Positions 35,050 through 43,286 of a stretch of 64,000 nucleotides of DNA are shown here, piece after piece; the stretch's first letter is position 1, and each line of letters begins with the position of its first letter. The translations under genes and the position numbers were made by a program. Location of the stretch: NCBI RefSeq assembly GCF_034067285.1, contig NZ_CP139286.1:2108001-2172000 (forward strand), given 5' to 3'. The stretch is from Acinetobacter pittii. GTDB lineage: Bacteria > Pseudomonadota > Gammaproteobacteria > Pseudomonadales > Moraxellaceae. The notes beneath the pieces are model-generated. The model saw only the letters and a list, made by a program, of their open reading frames with translations, was not told where the DNA came from and did no database searches.

Positions 35050-35928
35050 ATGGAAAATTCAACAAATCAGTATCCGACGTCTGCTCCAGCACAAGTTCAA
35101 TCTCATCAACCAGGCGACCAAGAAAAAATGCATCCTGAACCAGAGATTATAAAAAGCTCCCATAAAGGTAGCGAGAAGTTAAAAGGTAAAGTTGCCGTTA
35201 TTAGTGGTGGTGATAGTGGTATAGGCCGTTCTGTCGCTGTATTGTTTGCCCGTGAAGGAGCCGATATTGCCATCCTTTATCTTGAAGAAGATCAAGATGC
35301 CGAAATTACCAAACAGCTCGTGGAAAGAGAAGGACAACATTGCCTTTTATTAAAAGGTGATATTTCTGATCCAGATGTTGCAAAACTAGATATTGATAAA
35401 GTTCTACAACAGTACGGCAAAATTAATATTTTAGTGAATAATGCTGGTGTGCAATATCAACAAAAGGAAATTGAGAGCATTAGTAATGAGCAGTTAGAAA
35501 AGACATTTAAAACCAATATTTTTCCAATGTTTTATCTTACTAAAGAAGCCATTCCTTATATGGAAGAAGGCGACAGTATTATTAATACGACCAGTATTAC
35601 CAGCTATCAAGGTCATGATGAGCTAATCGATTACGCAAGTACTAAAGGTGCTATTACTACTTTTACGCGCAGCTTATCGAACAATTTAATGAAACAGAAA
35701 AAAGGTATACGAGTGAATGGTGTGGCACCTGGCCCTATCTGGACTCCCCTCATTCCAAGTAGTTTCGATGCAGAAACCGTTGCAGAATTTGGTAAAGATA
35801 CGCCAATGGGAAGAATGGGACAACCAAGTGAAGTTGCTCCTGCTTATCTTTTCCTTGCCTCAGATGATGCAAGTTATATTACAGGTCAGGTGATTCATGT
35901 AAACGGTGGTCAAATCGTTAATGGCTAA
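35050..35928 (+). CDS. General-stress short-chain dehydrogenase
   Basis: This 292-residue SDR has an N-terminal extension of about 45 residues (QPGDQEKMHPEPEIIKSSHK), typical of the GSP39/YdaD/YhdF stress group. The cofactor motif GGDSGIGRSVAVLFAREGAD, NNAGVQYQ and the catalytic Ser/Tyr-x-x-x-Lys (SITSYQ...DYASTKGA) are present. It ends with the usual YITGQVIHVNGGQ. The substrate is unknown. The AGAGG ribosome site is clear. It is convergent with katE and separated from it by a strong terminator, and membership of the stress cluster fits its family. Confidence 0.9.
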   Translation: MENSTNQYPTSAPAQVQSHQPGDQEKMHPEPEIIKSSHKGSEKLKGKVAVISGGDSGIGRSVAVLFAREGADIAILYLEEDQDAEITKQLVEREGQHCLLLKGDISDPDVAKLDIDKVLQQYGKINILVNNAGVQYQQKEIESISNEQLEKTFKTNIFPMFYLTKEAIPYMEEGDSIINTTSITSYQGHDELIDYASTKGAITTFTRSLSNNLMKQKKGIRVNGVAPGPIWTPLIPSSFDAETVAEFGKDTPMGRMGQPSEVAPAYLFLASDDASYITGQVIHVNGGQIVNG

Positions 35929-35940
35929 TCATTAAGATAT

Positions 35941-35979
35941 AAAAAAGCCCTGAAAGTTAAAGCTTTCAGGGCTTTTTTT
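35941..35979. terminator. Bidirectional terminator between the SDR gene and katE
   Basis: The stem gccctgaaag / ctttcagggc is flanked by aaaaaa and ttttttt, a textbook terminator on both strands. Confidence 0.92.
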
Positions 35980-35984
35980 ATTTG

Positions 35985-38129
35985 TTAAGCTGGTACGTGA
36001 GCAGCTATTTGTTCTCGTGACCAAACACGATGAGCCATAATCAAGTTTTTGAATTTTTCAGCAATTTGCTGGAATTCATCTTCAACTAGCGTACCTTCAT
36101 CGGCGACTAAACCTAGCGGTTCAAGTAAATCAGATTTATTTCCTAAAAATGCAATTGGCTTTAAATGTTTATAAGCTTCGAGTACATAGTGGCGCGCTAC
36201 GCCATCTTGCATAACAGCATTTAAATTATCGCCATCAGGAATAATCACCGCATCATAAGCGATTGAAGGTTCAGCCATTTGCATGCCATCAGCCACAATA
36301 ATGTTGTCTTTATGGTCTTTTACTGGAGCCAAGCTCGGCGCTAGTAAATGAACAACCGCACCTTCTTTAATCGCCCAATTTTTAATAGCTTCAAGTGTAT
36401 CTGACTTCACAAGGTTATGAATAAGCACAGCAACTTTTCGGCCTTGAATATCTTCTGGAGGGAAAGCCAAGAAAGATAATTTAGCCGATTTTTCAACTGC
36501 GGTTTTCTTATAATCTAGCGTTAAATCAGGAACTTCGATTCCTAAATTAGCACCCACTTGTCGAGCCAAGTCTAGATCAATATTTGCCAAAATTTGTTGA
36601 ACTTGGCGCTCACGGATGTGTTTTCTTTGCACTTTACTTAATTCAAAAGTATAGGCATCGACCACATGCTTTTGCTCATGAGGCGCAAGGCTCTTGTAGT
36701 AAAGGCGCGGTTGTGAAAAATGGTCGGAAAAGGTTTCACTTCTTTGACGAAGTTTATGTCCACTAATATTTTCAGGATAGCTTTCGAAACCACCATTTGA
36801 AGCCGCAGGTGGTGTTTCTGCTGGCCAATCATTATCAATTGAGTTTGGTTGATAGGCAGCCTGCCCTTTGTGAATCGTATGTTGGTGAAGACCATCACGT
36901 TGATTATTATGGAATGGACATACAGGTTTATTGATCGGAATTTGATGGAAGTTTGGTCCGCCTAAACGGCTTAACTGCGTATCGGTGTAAGAGAATAGAC
37001 GTGCTTGTAAAAGTGGGTCATTTGTAAAATCAATTCCTGGCACGATATGGCCTGGACAGAAAGCCACCTGCTCTGTTTCTGCAAAGAAATTATCTACATT
37101 GCGGTTCAAAACAAATCGGCCAATTGGTGTTACTGGAACCAACTCTTCAGGAATAATTTTTGTTGGATCTAACAAATCGAAGTCAAAGTTCATTTCATCA
37201 TCTTCTTCGACAATTTGTACACCCAATTCCCATTCTGGATAAACACCATTCTCAATCGCTTCATAGAGATCTCGACGGTGGAAATCCGGATCTTTACCTG
37301 CAAGCTTTTGAGCTTCATCCCATACTAAAGCACTTAAACCTTGTTTAGGCGTCCAGTGGAATTTCACGAAATGAGATTTGCCTTGAGCATTAATAAGACG
37401 GAATGTATGTACCCCAAAGCCCTGTATTGAGCGTAGGTTACGTGGAATAGCACGGTCCGACATCGCCCAAATGACTGCATGTGCTGACTCAGGCACTAAA
37501 GATACAAAATCCCAGAAAGTATCGTGAGCAGTTGCGCCTGTTGGCATTTCTGTATCTGGTTCAGGTTTTACGGCATGCACGAAGTCTGGAAATTTAATAC
37601 CATCTTGTACAAAAAATACGGGTGCATTGTTACCCACTAAATCGAAATTACCTTCTTGGGTATAAAACTTAATTGCGAAGCCGCGAATATCACGCACAGT
37701 ATCGGCAGAACCACGTGGTCCTTGCACAGTTGAGAAGCGTACAAAAATTGGCGTTTGAATACTTGGATCGGTTAAAAATCCCGCCTTTGTAAAACGCTCA
37801 TTTCCTTCATAGGCCTGAAAGTAACCATGTGCACCTACACCACGCGCATGCACGATACGTTCAGGAATCCGTTCATGGTCAAAATGAGTAATCTTCTCTC
37901 TTAAAATAAAATCTTCTAGTAGTGTCGAACCACGGATGCCCGCTCTTAAACTATTTTGGTTATCCGCTATTTTAACCCCTTGGTTTGTGGTTAATGCCTC
38001 ATTGGTTGCATCATCTCTGACTGAGTCTAATTGTTCAGTTTTTTGGGTAGTATTGGCTTTATTTGCAGCGTCCGCACCAGCCATTTCACTTGTTTTATTT
38101 GTTGATTTAACATTATCAGTCATGTTCAT
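35985..38129 (-). CDS. katE: Large-subunit catalase HPII
   Basis: This 714-residue monofunctional catalase has an N-terminal hydrophilic arm rich in Lys, Asn and Thr. The catalytic His94 lies in RIVHARGVGAHGYF, the distal Asn in FDLVGNNAPVFFVQDG and the haem-ligand Tyr in RLFSYTDTQLSRLGGPNF. A C-terminal DJ-1/PfpI-like domain (about 560-714, GRKVAVLIHNLVKSDTLEAI) marks the HPII type. It degrades hydrogen peroxide in the cytoplasm. The gene belongs to the stress cluster and KatE has been tied to desiccation and peroxide resistance in Acinetobacter. Confidence 0.96.
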   Translation of the reverse strand: MNMTDNVKSTNKTSEMAGADAANKANTTQKTEQLDSVRDDATNEALTTNQGVKIADNQNSLRAGIRGSTLLEDFILREKITHFDHERIPERIVHARGVGAHGYFQAYEGNERFTKAGFLTDPSIQTPIFVRFSTVQGPRGSADTVRDIRGFAIKFYTQEGNFDLVGNNAPVFFVQDGIKFPDFVHAVKPEPDTEMPTGATAHDTFWDFVSLVPESAHAVIWAMSDRAIPRNLRSIQGFGVHTFRLINAQGKSHFVKFHWTPKQGLSALVWDEAQKLAGKDPDFHRRDLYEAIENGVYPEWELGVQIVEEDDEMNFDFDLLDPTKIIPEELVPVTPIGRFVLNRNVDNFFAETEQVAFCPGHIVPGIDFTNDPLLQARLFSYTDTQLSRLGGPNFHQIPINKPVCPFHNNQRDGLHQHTIHKGQAAYQPNSIDNDWPAETPPAASNGGFESYPENISGHKLRQRSETFSDHFSQPRLYYKSLAPHEQKHVVDAYTFELSKVQRKHIRERQVQQILANIDLDLARQVGANLGIEVPDLTLDYKKTAVEKSAKLSFLAFPPEDIQGRKVAVLIHNLVKSDTLEAIKNWAIKEGAVVHLLAPSLAPVKDHKDNIIVADGMQMAEPSIAYDAVIIPDGDNLNAVMQDGVARHYVLEAYKHLKPIAFLGNKSDLLEPLGLVADEGTLVEDEFQQIAEKFKNLIMAHRVWSREQIAAHVPA

Positions 38130-38178
38130 TACCTATGTTTTAAAGTTAAACGTGGGGTGAATTAAAAAACTCCAAGAG

Positions 38179-39591
38179 TTAGTTTTTGTTAAAGGAACTT
38201 AAATATGGAAAAAGGAGCTCAACATATTTACGTGTGCTCCATAGACCAATGCTTTTATGATGTGAATCTGGGGCCAAAAACGGGATCAGCTTACATATCT
38301 TTATGGCAAGATCAGGTGTTTGACGTATACGTTCCTGAAGTGCATCGAGTTCGCCATCAGATATATAGCTAAAGAGATAATCTTGAATACGTTGACTATT
38401 TTTTAGTTCTCTGCTGTAAGCCAAAAAGTTAGAAGAATGGTCATTACCAGCAATCCAGTCATGAATAATTTGTCGTTCTACAGGGTTAAATACCCCAAAC
38501 ATTTTTCCATTTTCTTCATTAATCATTCGCCAGAACACGCTCTGTTCGGGGTCAGTATTAAATTTAATCCATTTATGATCAATGAGATGTGTAACCAGGC
38601 CTTTAACGTCTTCAGGTTTTGATAACCATTGGTTAATGGTTTTACATCCAAACTGTCTTTTTTCGTTATGAATGAGCTGACCCACAAGCGCTTTTCTTTT
38701 TAAAATTTTAAGAACTAAATCTTCAAGATTTAAATTTTTAATAATTTTAGAAGATGATACGCCATGGCTATTAAGAGCAAAACCGCGCTTCAATTTATTA
38801 AAGAAGTGTTCTTTGTCTCTATATTTATCGTAAATATTTTCTATAACTTTAATTGCTTTATCTGCATGGCCGTTATCAATGTTATCGATAGTGATATGCA
38901 AATTAAAATATTTAGAATCAATACCAAGTTCCGCAAGCTCATAATTACTGATGAGCAGATGAAGTGGCAGTTGCTCATAGCCTAAATTAAAGCCAACAAT
39001 TTCAGGAATAAACTCAGATGGAGCATAACCAAGCGCCAGCTGAATCACAGCATTATGATAATATTCATCTTCTAAGAGTAGATCAAAACTATCGAGCCCA
39101 AGACTACGTAATAAGTCATCATAGATACACACATGATTTGCTTTCGGCTCACCTAGCCCCAGCTCTTCCAAATAGGTAATAATAAGGTCATGAAAAACCG
39201 GATCATTCCAGTAATGAACTGAACTATATAGCCATGCACCGTCTACTTTTTTAGTGGGTGAAACTTTAATTAAAAACTCAAATGCCTGACCGACATTTTT
39301 AAAGTACTCTCTCTCACCTCCACTTTGTCTACGATTCAAATAGGTCTGAAATAGCTCACAATTTTCTTTATTGTCTTTTTCACACCATTCTTTAACCATA
39401 TTTATAGAGGAAGGAAAATCAATTTCATTTTGATCTATTTTATCTATTTCCTTAATAAGAAATTCTCTTGCTGTCTTTTCTTTTTCAAAACTAGAAATAT
39501 CAGGATCAAGGAAAAAAACAAATAATTCGTAATAGTTCTGTTGATTATCTTGTAATAAGTCTAATAATCTTTTTTTCACTACAACAGGCAT
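38179..39591 (-). CDS. Haem-oxygenase-like iron-dependent enzyme (HDO superfamily)
   Basis: This 470-residue protein appears to contain a haem-oxygenase-like diiron domain, about residues 120-290. LGEPKANHVCIYDDLLRSLG corresponds to the first ligand helix (E148, H153). PEIVGFNLGYE (E197, E206) and LHITIDNIDNGHADKAI (H232, D236 or D239, H242) correspond to the others. This spacing matches the iron-containing redox enzyme family. The final 180 residues are unlike anything I know. Upstream of katE on the same strand with a 49-bp gap, it may be cotranscribed with it. The substrate is unknown. Confidence 0.7.
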   Translation of the reverse strand: MPVVVKKRLLDLLQDNQQNYYELFVFFLDPDISSFEKEKTAREFLIKEIDKIDQNEIDFPSSINMVKEWCEKDNKENCELFQTYLNRRQSGGEREYFKNVGQAFEFLIKVSPTKKVDGAWLYSSVHYWNDPVFHDLIITYLEELGLGEPKANHVCIYDDLLRSLGLDSFDLLLEDEYYHNAVIQLALGYAPSEFIPEIVGFNLGYEQLPLHLLISNYELAELGIDSKYFNLHITIDNIDNGHADKAIKVIENIYDKYRDKEHFFNKLKRGFALNSHGVSSSKIIKNLNLEDLVLKILKRKALVGQLIHNEKRQFGCKTINQWLSKPEDVKGLVTHLIDHKWIKFNTDPEQSVFWRMINEENGKMFGVFNPVERQIIHDWIAGNDHSSNFLAYSRELKNSQRIQDYLFSYISDGELDALQERIRQTPDLAIKICKLIPFLAPDSHHKSIGLWSTRKYVELLFPYLSSFNKN

Positions 39592-39907
39592 TTCTATTCT
39601 CCTTTAGTGAGATATAAATTACCATACTTCAGCTAAACCATAATCCCAGCGTAACTTTGTTAGGTTACGTTATCAAGAAACAACTTATAAATTTAAAAAC
39701 ATTAAAATTCAATAAGATAAAAAATAACACAAACTTACATTCTCACTTTTAGAATAATTTAACAGTTTGTTTTTATAAAAAATAAATAAATTATAAATTT
39801 TATTTACATTTAACCTACCTTTAAAATTATAAAGACCTAAAAATTAACAAAAAGAAATTAAAAATAATCTTATAACTAAATTAAAAACAGTTGTAAGGAG
39901 AAAATAA
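39592..39907. other. AT-rich intergenic region between divergent genes
   Basis: These 316 bp lie between the divergent HDO and CinA-like genes. It is strongly AT-rich. A near-palindromic gttaggttac stretch at about 39659 is the only feature I see. No clear promoter or terminator. Confidence 0.5.
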
Positions 39908-40396
39908 ATGTTTAACTCATGTTGCAAATTACTTGCACAAGAAAAAATTAAAATCGCATTTTTTGAAAGTGCTTCGGCTGGTTATCTGGCTTACCGCTTC
40001 TCTTTAAGCCCTTATTCAGGTGACATTCTTATTGGGAGTTTAGTCAGCTATGACTTACGTGTTAAAGAAAATACTCTTCATATTTCACCTGAACTTATTG
40101 AAAAATATACGCCTGAGTCTATGCAAGTCACTGTAGAGATGATCAAAAAAGGCAAAGAACTCTTGCGTGCCGACCTGTATGTTGCCTGTACCGGATTGCT
40201 AAAAAAGGGGGGCTCAGAAACTGCTGAAAAACCTGTAGGCACTTTCTTTTATTCTATTTATTATCAGAATAATTTTTATAACTTTAGAAGAGTATTTAAA
40301 GGTTTACCGTGCCTTAAACTTAGACAACTTCTTTATTACATTACCCAAGATATTGAATATATAATATTAGATAATAAAAATAGCTTTTCTTTATAA
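39908..40396 (+). CDS. Stand-alone CinA C-terminal domain protein (PncC-like)
   Basis: This 162-residue protein matches the CinA C-terminal NMN-amidohydrolase fold: KIAFFESASAGYLAYRFSLS, GDILIGSLVSYDLRVKENTL and VACTGLLKKGGSETAEKPVG. Classical members read AESCTGG where this one has FESASAGY, and CTGxAGPGG where it has CTGLLKKGG. Two glycine-rich loops are therefore altered, and deamidase activity is uncertain. An AAGGAG ribosome site precedes the ATG. In Acinetobacter similar short paralogues sit among stress genes. Confidence 0.8.
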   Translation: MFNSCCKLLAQEKIKIAFFESASAGYLAYRFSLSPYSGDILIGSLVSYDLRVKENTLHISPELIEKYTPESMQVTVEMIKKGKELLRADLYVACTGLLKKGGSETAEKPVGTFFYSIYYQNNFYNFRRVFKGLPCLKLRQLLYYITQDIEYIILDNKNSFSL

Positions 40397-40608
40397 AAGA
40401 TAACAAATACATATTTGGAAATGATCATAGTGTTTGCTTAATTCCAATGTACCTAAATGTAATTTTATCCATCTTCATATTAATTATGTTTATTGATTAA
40501 AATTACATTTTATAGAAATCAAGGTTTTATTAAATAATCATAGTTACAGTTAAATATAGGGTAACACCCCAAGGCTACACAATAAAAATTTTCATGTTTT
40601 AATGAACC

Positions 40609-40627
40609 TATCTGAAGCTCTCAGATA
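40609..40627. repeat. Palindrome upstream of the Gln-rich gene
   Basis: The 7-bp arms tatctga / tcagata enclose agctc. It lies 36 bp before the start codon, possibly in the leader or at the promoter. Confidence 0.4.
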
Positions 40628-40662
40628 AAACACACATCATAAATGATATGAGGTAATTAAAG

Positions 40663-40890
40663 ATGAGCACTACTAATAATCAAAGCAATCAACGCGATAA
40701 TCAACAGCAACAACAACAGCAAAATGACAACCGTAACAACCAGCAGCAACAAGGCAACCAACAGCAAAACGATCAACAGCAACAAAACAACCAGCAACAA
40801 CAGCAAAATGACAACCGCCGCCAACAACAAGGCTCTAATCAAAAAGATTCAGGCCAACAAAACTCAAATAACAATAATCAGCAACGTTAA
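40663..40890 (+). CDS. Gln/Asn-rich low-complexity small protein
   Basis: This 75-residue protein is mostly Gln and Asn with a few Arg, Asp and Ser and no hydrophobic residues apart from Met1. A GAGG ribosome site sits 9 bp before ATG 40663 and a clean hairpin terminator follows, so it is a real gene. It should be wholly disordered and has prion-like composition. Its position between CinA and other small stress-type genes suggests a hydrophilin-like role. Not similar to any enzyme. Confidence 0.75.
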   Translation: MSTTNNQSNQRDNQQQQQQQNDNRNNQQQQGNQQQNDQQQQNNQQQQQNDNRRQQQGSNQKDSGQQNSNNNNQQR

Positions 40891-40934
40891 TTCGTTGCTG
40901 ACTTAAATGTCATTTGATGCGGTCATTCATTTTA

Positions 40935-40962
40935 TTTAGGAAGGTGCCCTCACCTTCCTAAA
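40935..40962 (+). terminator. Hairpin terminator after the Gln-rich gene
   Basis: A perfect 12-bp stem tttaggaaggtg / caccttcctaaa has a ccct loop. It ends with weak T content, so termination efficiency is uncertain. Confidence 0.7.
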
Positions 40963-41006
40963 TTTACCATAAGCATAAAATTAAATAATAGATGAGGAAA
41001 AAACTG

Positions 41007-41312
41007 ATGACAGATCAAAATAGCGATCACGCACGACTGCCAGCTGGCGACCATAATTATTGGCGCGAAAGTTACGTTACTCGTCCTTATTATCAAGAAG
41101 CTCAGCTCACTACCCCAGACCTCGATTATGACCGAGACTTTTCGACAGCCTATGAATTAGGTCATCGTGCACGTGCTGAATCGGAACAAGGCACCCAATT
41201 CGAAGATGTCGAAGGCGGTTTAGAACAAAAATGGGAAGAATTAAAAGCTGAATCTCGTTTAAAATGGGAACATGCTAAACAAGCCATTAAAGACGCATGG
41301 AATGGAAGATAA
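41007..41312 (+). CDS. Hypothetical stress-type protein
   Basis: This is a 101-residue soluble protein. It begins MTDQNSDHARLPAGDHNYWR and has YYQEAQLTTPDLDYDRDFSTA, YELGHRARAESEQGTQFEDV and a helical tail SRLKWEHAKQAIKDAWNG. This layout (W/Y-rich start, tyrosine-glycine middle, acidic linker and W...W helix) recurs in small proteobacterial proteins near stress genes. I know no biochemical role. The frame opens at ATG 40992, but GAGG before ATG 41007 supports the shorter form. It ends 37 bp before a terminator. Confidence 0.72.
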   Translation: MTDQNSDHARLPAGDHNYWRESYVTRPYYQEAQLTTPDLDYDRDFSTAYELGHRARAESEQGTQFEDVEGGLEQKWEELKAESRLKWEHAKQAIKDAWNGR

Positions 41313-41349
41313 CTTCTTCTAATCACATTCTCTATTGGTCCAAAGCCAT

Positions 41350-41389
41350 GAGCTTATTTCCTATTGGCCCTCGGAAATAAGCTCTTTTT
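41350..41389 (+). terminator. Intrinsic terminator
   Basis: A perfect 12-bp stem gagcttatttcc / ggaaataagctc with an 11-nt loop is followed by ttttt. Confidence 0.9.
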
Positions 41390-41430
41390 ATTGCTAAAAT
41401 TTCTTAAAAACTTCAGTTTAGAACCCCTCT

Positions 41431-41649
41431 TTAGAAGAAAGGCGGCATATTAAAATTATTATTTAAATATTGATTGGCTAATTGAGCATTATCAAAGACT
41501 TCTTTCTTAAACTGTACACTCGATGCCGATAATGTATGAGTCGGTTTAATGGTTACTTCAACTACATACTTATTTTGCTCATATTTGGCTTTTACCCCAT
41601 AGATTTCAGACTCATTAATACACGTCCCATCCGTAAAGTATACAAACAT
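41431..41649 (-). CDS. Hypothetical small protein
   Basis: This 72-residue protein starts MFVYFTDGTCINESEIYGVK and shows alternating strands (KYVVEVTIKPTHTL) and a C-terminal MPPFF. I do not recognise it. There is no signal peptide. A plausible ribosome site (aggtgg, on the minus strand) precedes the ATG. It may be a small beta-rich cytoplasmic protein. It lies downstream of the 41751 gene on the same strand, with a hairpin between. Confidence 0.6.
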   Translation of the reverse strand: MFVYFTDGTCINESEIYGVKAKYEQNKYVVEVTIKPTHTLSASSVQFKKEVFDNAQLANQYLNNNFNMPPFF

Positions 41650-41707
41650 GCTTAACCACCTTAAGTATTCATTTGAGCATCATCGTAATAAAGTTCTAAT
41701 ATTATTT

Positions 41708-41736
41708 AAGCCTGATCTAGTGTTCACATCAGGCTT
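41708..41736 (-). terminator. Hairpin between two hypothetical genes
   Basis: Perfect arms aagcctgat / atcaggctt enclose 11 nt, 15 bp after the stop of the 41751 gene. The T-run on the minus strand is poor, so it may be a weak terminator or processing site. Confidence 0.55.
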
Positions 41737-41750
41737 GTCTGAAAATTGAT

Positions 41751-42104
41751 TTAATTTTCTTTTTTCTTAAAGTATTCAATAATTTCTTCCCCGTTATTTA
41801 CGGGGCTTCCCGTAGAGGGATATGTTTCTTCATATGCATAGGCAGGCAAAGCAACTTTTGCGCGGATGGGAGGTAATTTTTCTTGACCGCCCGTCGTAAT
41901 TCGTTCGATAAAACCTGCAAGCCACAGCACAAATTCCTGTGTATTCTTACTTTTAGGAATAATACTTAAATCTAATTTAATTTTAGATTCCTGAAGAGGT
42001 TTAATCAGTAATTCAGCGAAATCAATATAATTGTATAAAAGTTTAAGCTTTGTCCCCTTAATCTCGTGTCTGAGCTCAATCATCAAATTGTTAAGGTCTT
42101 CCAT
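41751..42104 (-). CDS. Hypothetical protein
   Basis: This 117-residue protein begins MEDLNNLMIELRHEIKGTKL, with an N-terminal helix, an amphipathic segment and a Gly/Pro-rich C-terminal half (YEETYPSTGSPVNNGEE). I recognise no family. It has no signal or membrane segment. A GATCC-rich ribosome region precedes the ATG. Conservation across Acinetobacter would have to be tested before assigning a role. Confidence 0.55.
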   Translation of the reverse strand: MEDLNNLMIELRHEIKGTKLKLLYNYIDFAELLIKPLQESKIKLDLSIIPKSKNTQEFVLWLAGFIERITTGGQEKLPPIRAKVALPAYAYEETYPSTGSPVNNGEEIIEYFKKKEN

Positions 42105-42404
42105 AGGATCATCTGTAAATCCTTTTTTTTCTTTAACATTTTGATAGATTTTCTCAGCTATCCTTAATTACTGGGGCATATCCTTACCTTTAAAAAATTG
42201 TTTTCACTAAAATGAATTTTGGATGAATATAAGTAATTTATTGTGTTTATTTTATTAATTTTTTGAAACTATAATTTATGTTAGACACAATTCAATAACA
42301 ACAAATTTATATAAACATAATAACCCACTAATTTATTGATTAATTTTATATTTTCATATAATTGCTTTTTTTATTATGTTACATATTTTATAGAAATAAA
42401 CGAT
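42105..42404. other. AT-rich intergenic region
   Basis: This 300-bp stretch is more than 75 percent A/T by eye. It holds no ORF with a ribosome site and no palindrome. It probably contains the promoter of the 41751 gene. Confidence 0.5.
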
Positions 42405-42434
42405 AAGAAAACCCACATAACAGTGAGTTTTCTT
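42405..42434 (-). terminator. Terminator after the small lipoprotein gene
   Basis: The stem aagaaaac-c-cac / gtg-a-gttttctt with a 6-nt loop lies 12 bp after the 42446 stop, ending in a T-rich run on the minus strand. Confidence 0.7.
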
Positions 42435-42445
42435 AAGCACAATCA

Positions 42446-42589
42446 TTATGAGTTTTTATCCATTTGTTGAGGAGTAGTTGGGTCATTAGCGCCATGGGTC
42501 CCATTATCTCGCGGATCCCGATCTTGACATGCACTCATACCAACTGCAATTGTCACTACCATACTCACTGCACAAAATATTCTTAACAT
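42446..42589 (-). CDS. Small lipoprotein
   Basis: This 47-residue ORF begins MLRIFCAVSMVVTIAVGMSAC, with a lysine-free but hydrophobic signal region and a lipobox MSAC (Cys21). The mature peptide is short and polar (QDRDPRDNGTHGANDPTTPQ). It has a ribosome site (GGGTGA) and a downstream terminator. This matches the small stress-linked lipoproteins common in Acinetobacter. Probably anchored in a membrane, function unknown. Confidence 0.75.
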   Translation of the reverse strand: MLRIFCAVSMVVTIAVGMSACQDRDPRDNGTHGANDPTTPQQMDKNS

Positions 42590-42624
42590 TGAGGTCACCC
42601 TTTTAAATCTTAAGATGTAGCTTT

Positions 42625-42783
42625 ATGAATAACATTTTCTTATGTTTACCTATCGCTATCGTTCTCTTAAGTTTTGTAGGTTATGCAAGCTTTTGTAAAA
42701 AGCTAAATAAAATAAATCTAAAAAAATTTACTATTCTTGCAATTGATATTTTGATTATTTTTTGGCAACAGCTAATTATTTAA
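42625..42783 (+). CDS. Possible small membrane protein
   Basis: This 52-residue ORF begins MNNIFLCLPIAIVLLSFVGY and carries two hydrophobic stretches (residues 3-22 and 36-52) separated by a lysine-rich loop KKLNKINLKK. It is divergent from the small lipoprotein gene. The ribosome site is weak, so this is a tentative gene. Confidence 0.4.
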   Translation: MNNIFLCLPIAIVLLSFVGYASFCKKLNKINLKKFTILAIDILIIFWQQLII

Positions 42784-43030
42784 TTACATCATATTTATAA
42801 AATTAAAAATTCTTACCCTTTTTAGACTTATGCCTTATTAAGTTAATAGCCCTCTACACTATACAAATACACAATTAATAAATATTTGATATATAAACAT
42901 TAAAACTCATTTCTTAAATTTGATTGAATGTTTATTCAATACTTCAAATTCTAAATAACTCCTTATTTTATTAATAAAAATTTAAAAATATTAATATTTG
43001 TTTATATAAACCAATCTTTTATTTTTGCAA

Positions 43031-43059
43031 TTGACCCGCTTTAAGGCTCAGCTTATGAT
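43031..43059 (+). promoter_or_regulatory. Near-consensus sigma-70 promoter of the structured RNA
   Basis: TTGACC (43031-43036) and TATGAT (43054-43059) are separated by exactly 17 bp. Transcription should start near 43066, just before the first hairpin of the folded RNA. It is one of the better promoter matches I noticed in the window. Confidence 0.75.
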
Positions 43060-43065
43060 GCTCCC

Positions 43066-43216
43066 GCTGACCTATTTTGTCAGTCGGTTTTAGCAGATCG
43101 TCTACCTAAGTGCACTAAAAACAAGTTTTTTGGTGTGGAGCCCCTCGTGCCTTTGACGGAGGAACGGGAGTGGGACACCTTCGGGTGTGCTGGTTTCTTA
43201 GGTATCAGTCTGCTAA
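43066..43216 (+). ncRNA. Structured RNA leader, family unknown
   Basis: The RNA starts with a hairpin (ctgac / gtcag) and then a long closing stem: ttagcaga (43090-43097) pairs with tctgctaa (43209-43216), and after an internal loop tacctaag (43103-43110) pairs with cttaggta (43197-43204). Enclosed branches include an A/T-rich hairpin (43113-43135), a cctcgt / acggagg hairpin (near 43143-43162) and a C(uucg)G tetraloop hairpin (acacc / ggtgt, 43175-43188). The UUCG loop fixes the plus strand. It is more GC-rich than its surroundings. The small membrane peptide starts 70 bp after the fold, so it may be a cis-acting leader. I do not recognise the family. Confidence 0.7.
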
Positions 43217-43286
43217 CCCTCTTTCGTTTCACCACCATAATTAATAGCAGTGATTGGGCGCAACTTCTTTTATCAAGGAGTCTCTA

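Noticed and set aside
40657-40842. Leucine/valine-rich frame opposite the Gln-rich gene
   Set aside because: Antisense of CAA/CAG codons automatically gives Leu/Val runs; no ribosome site.
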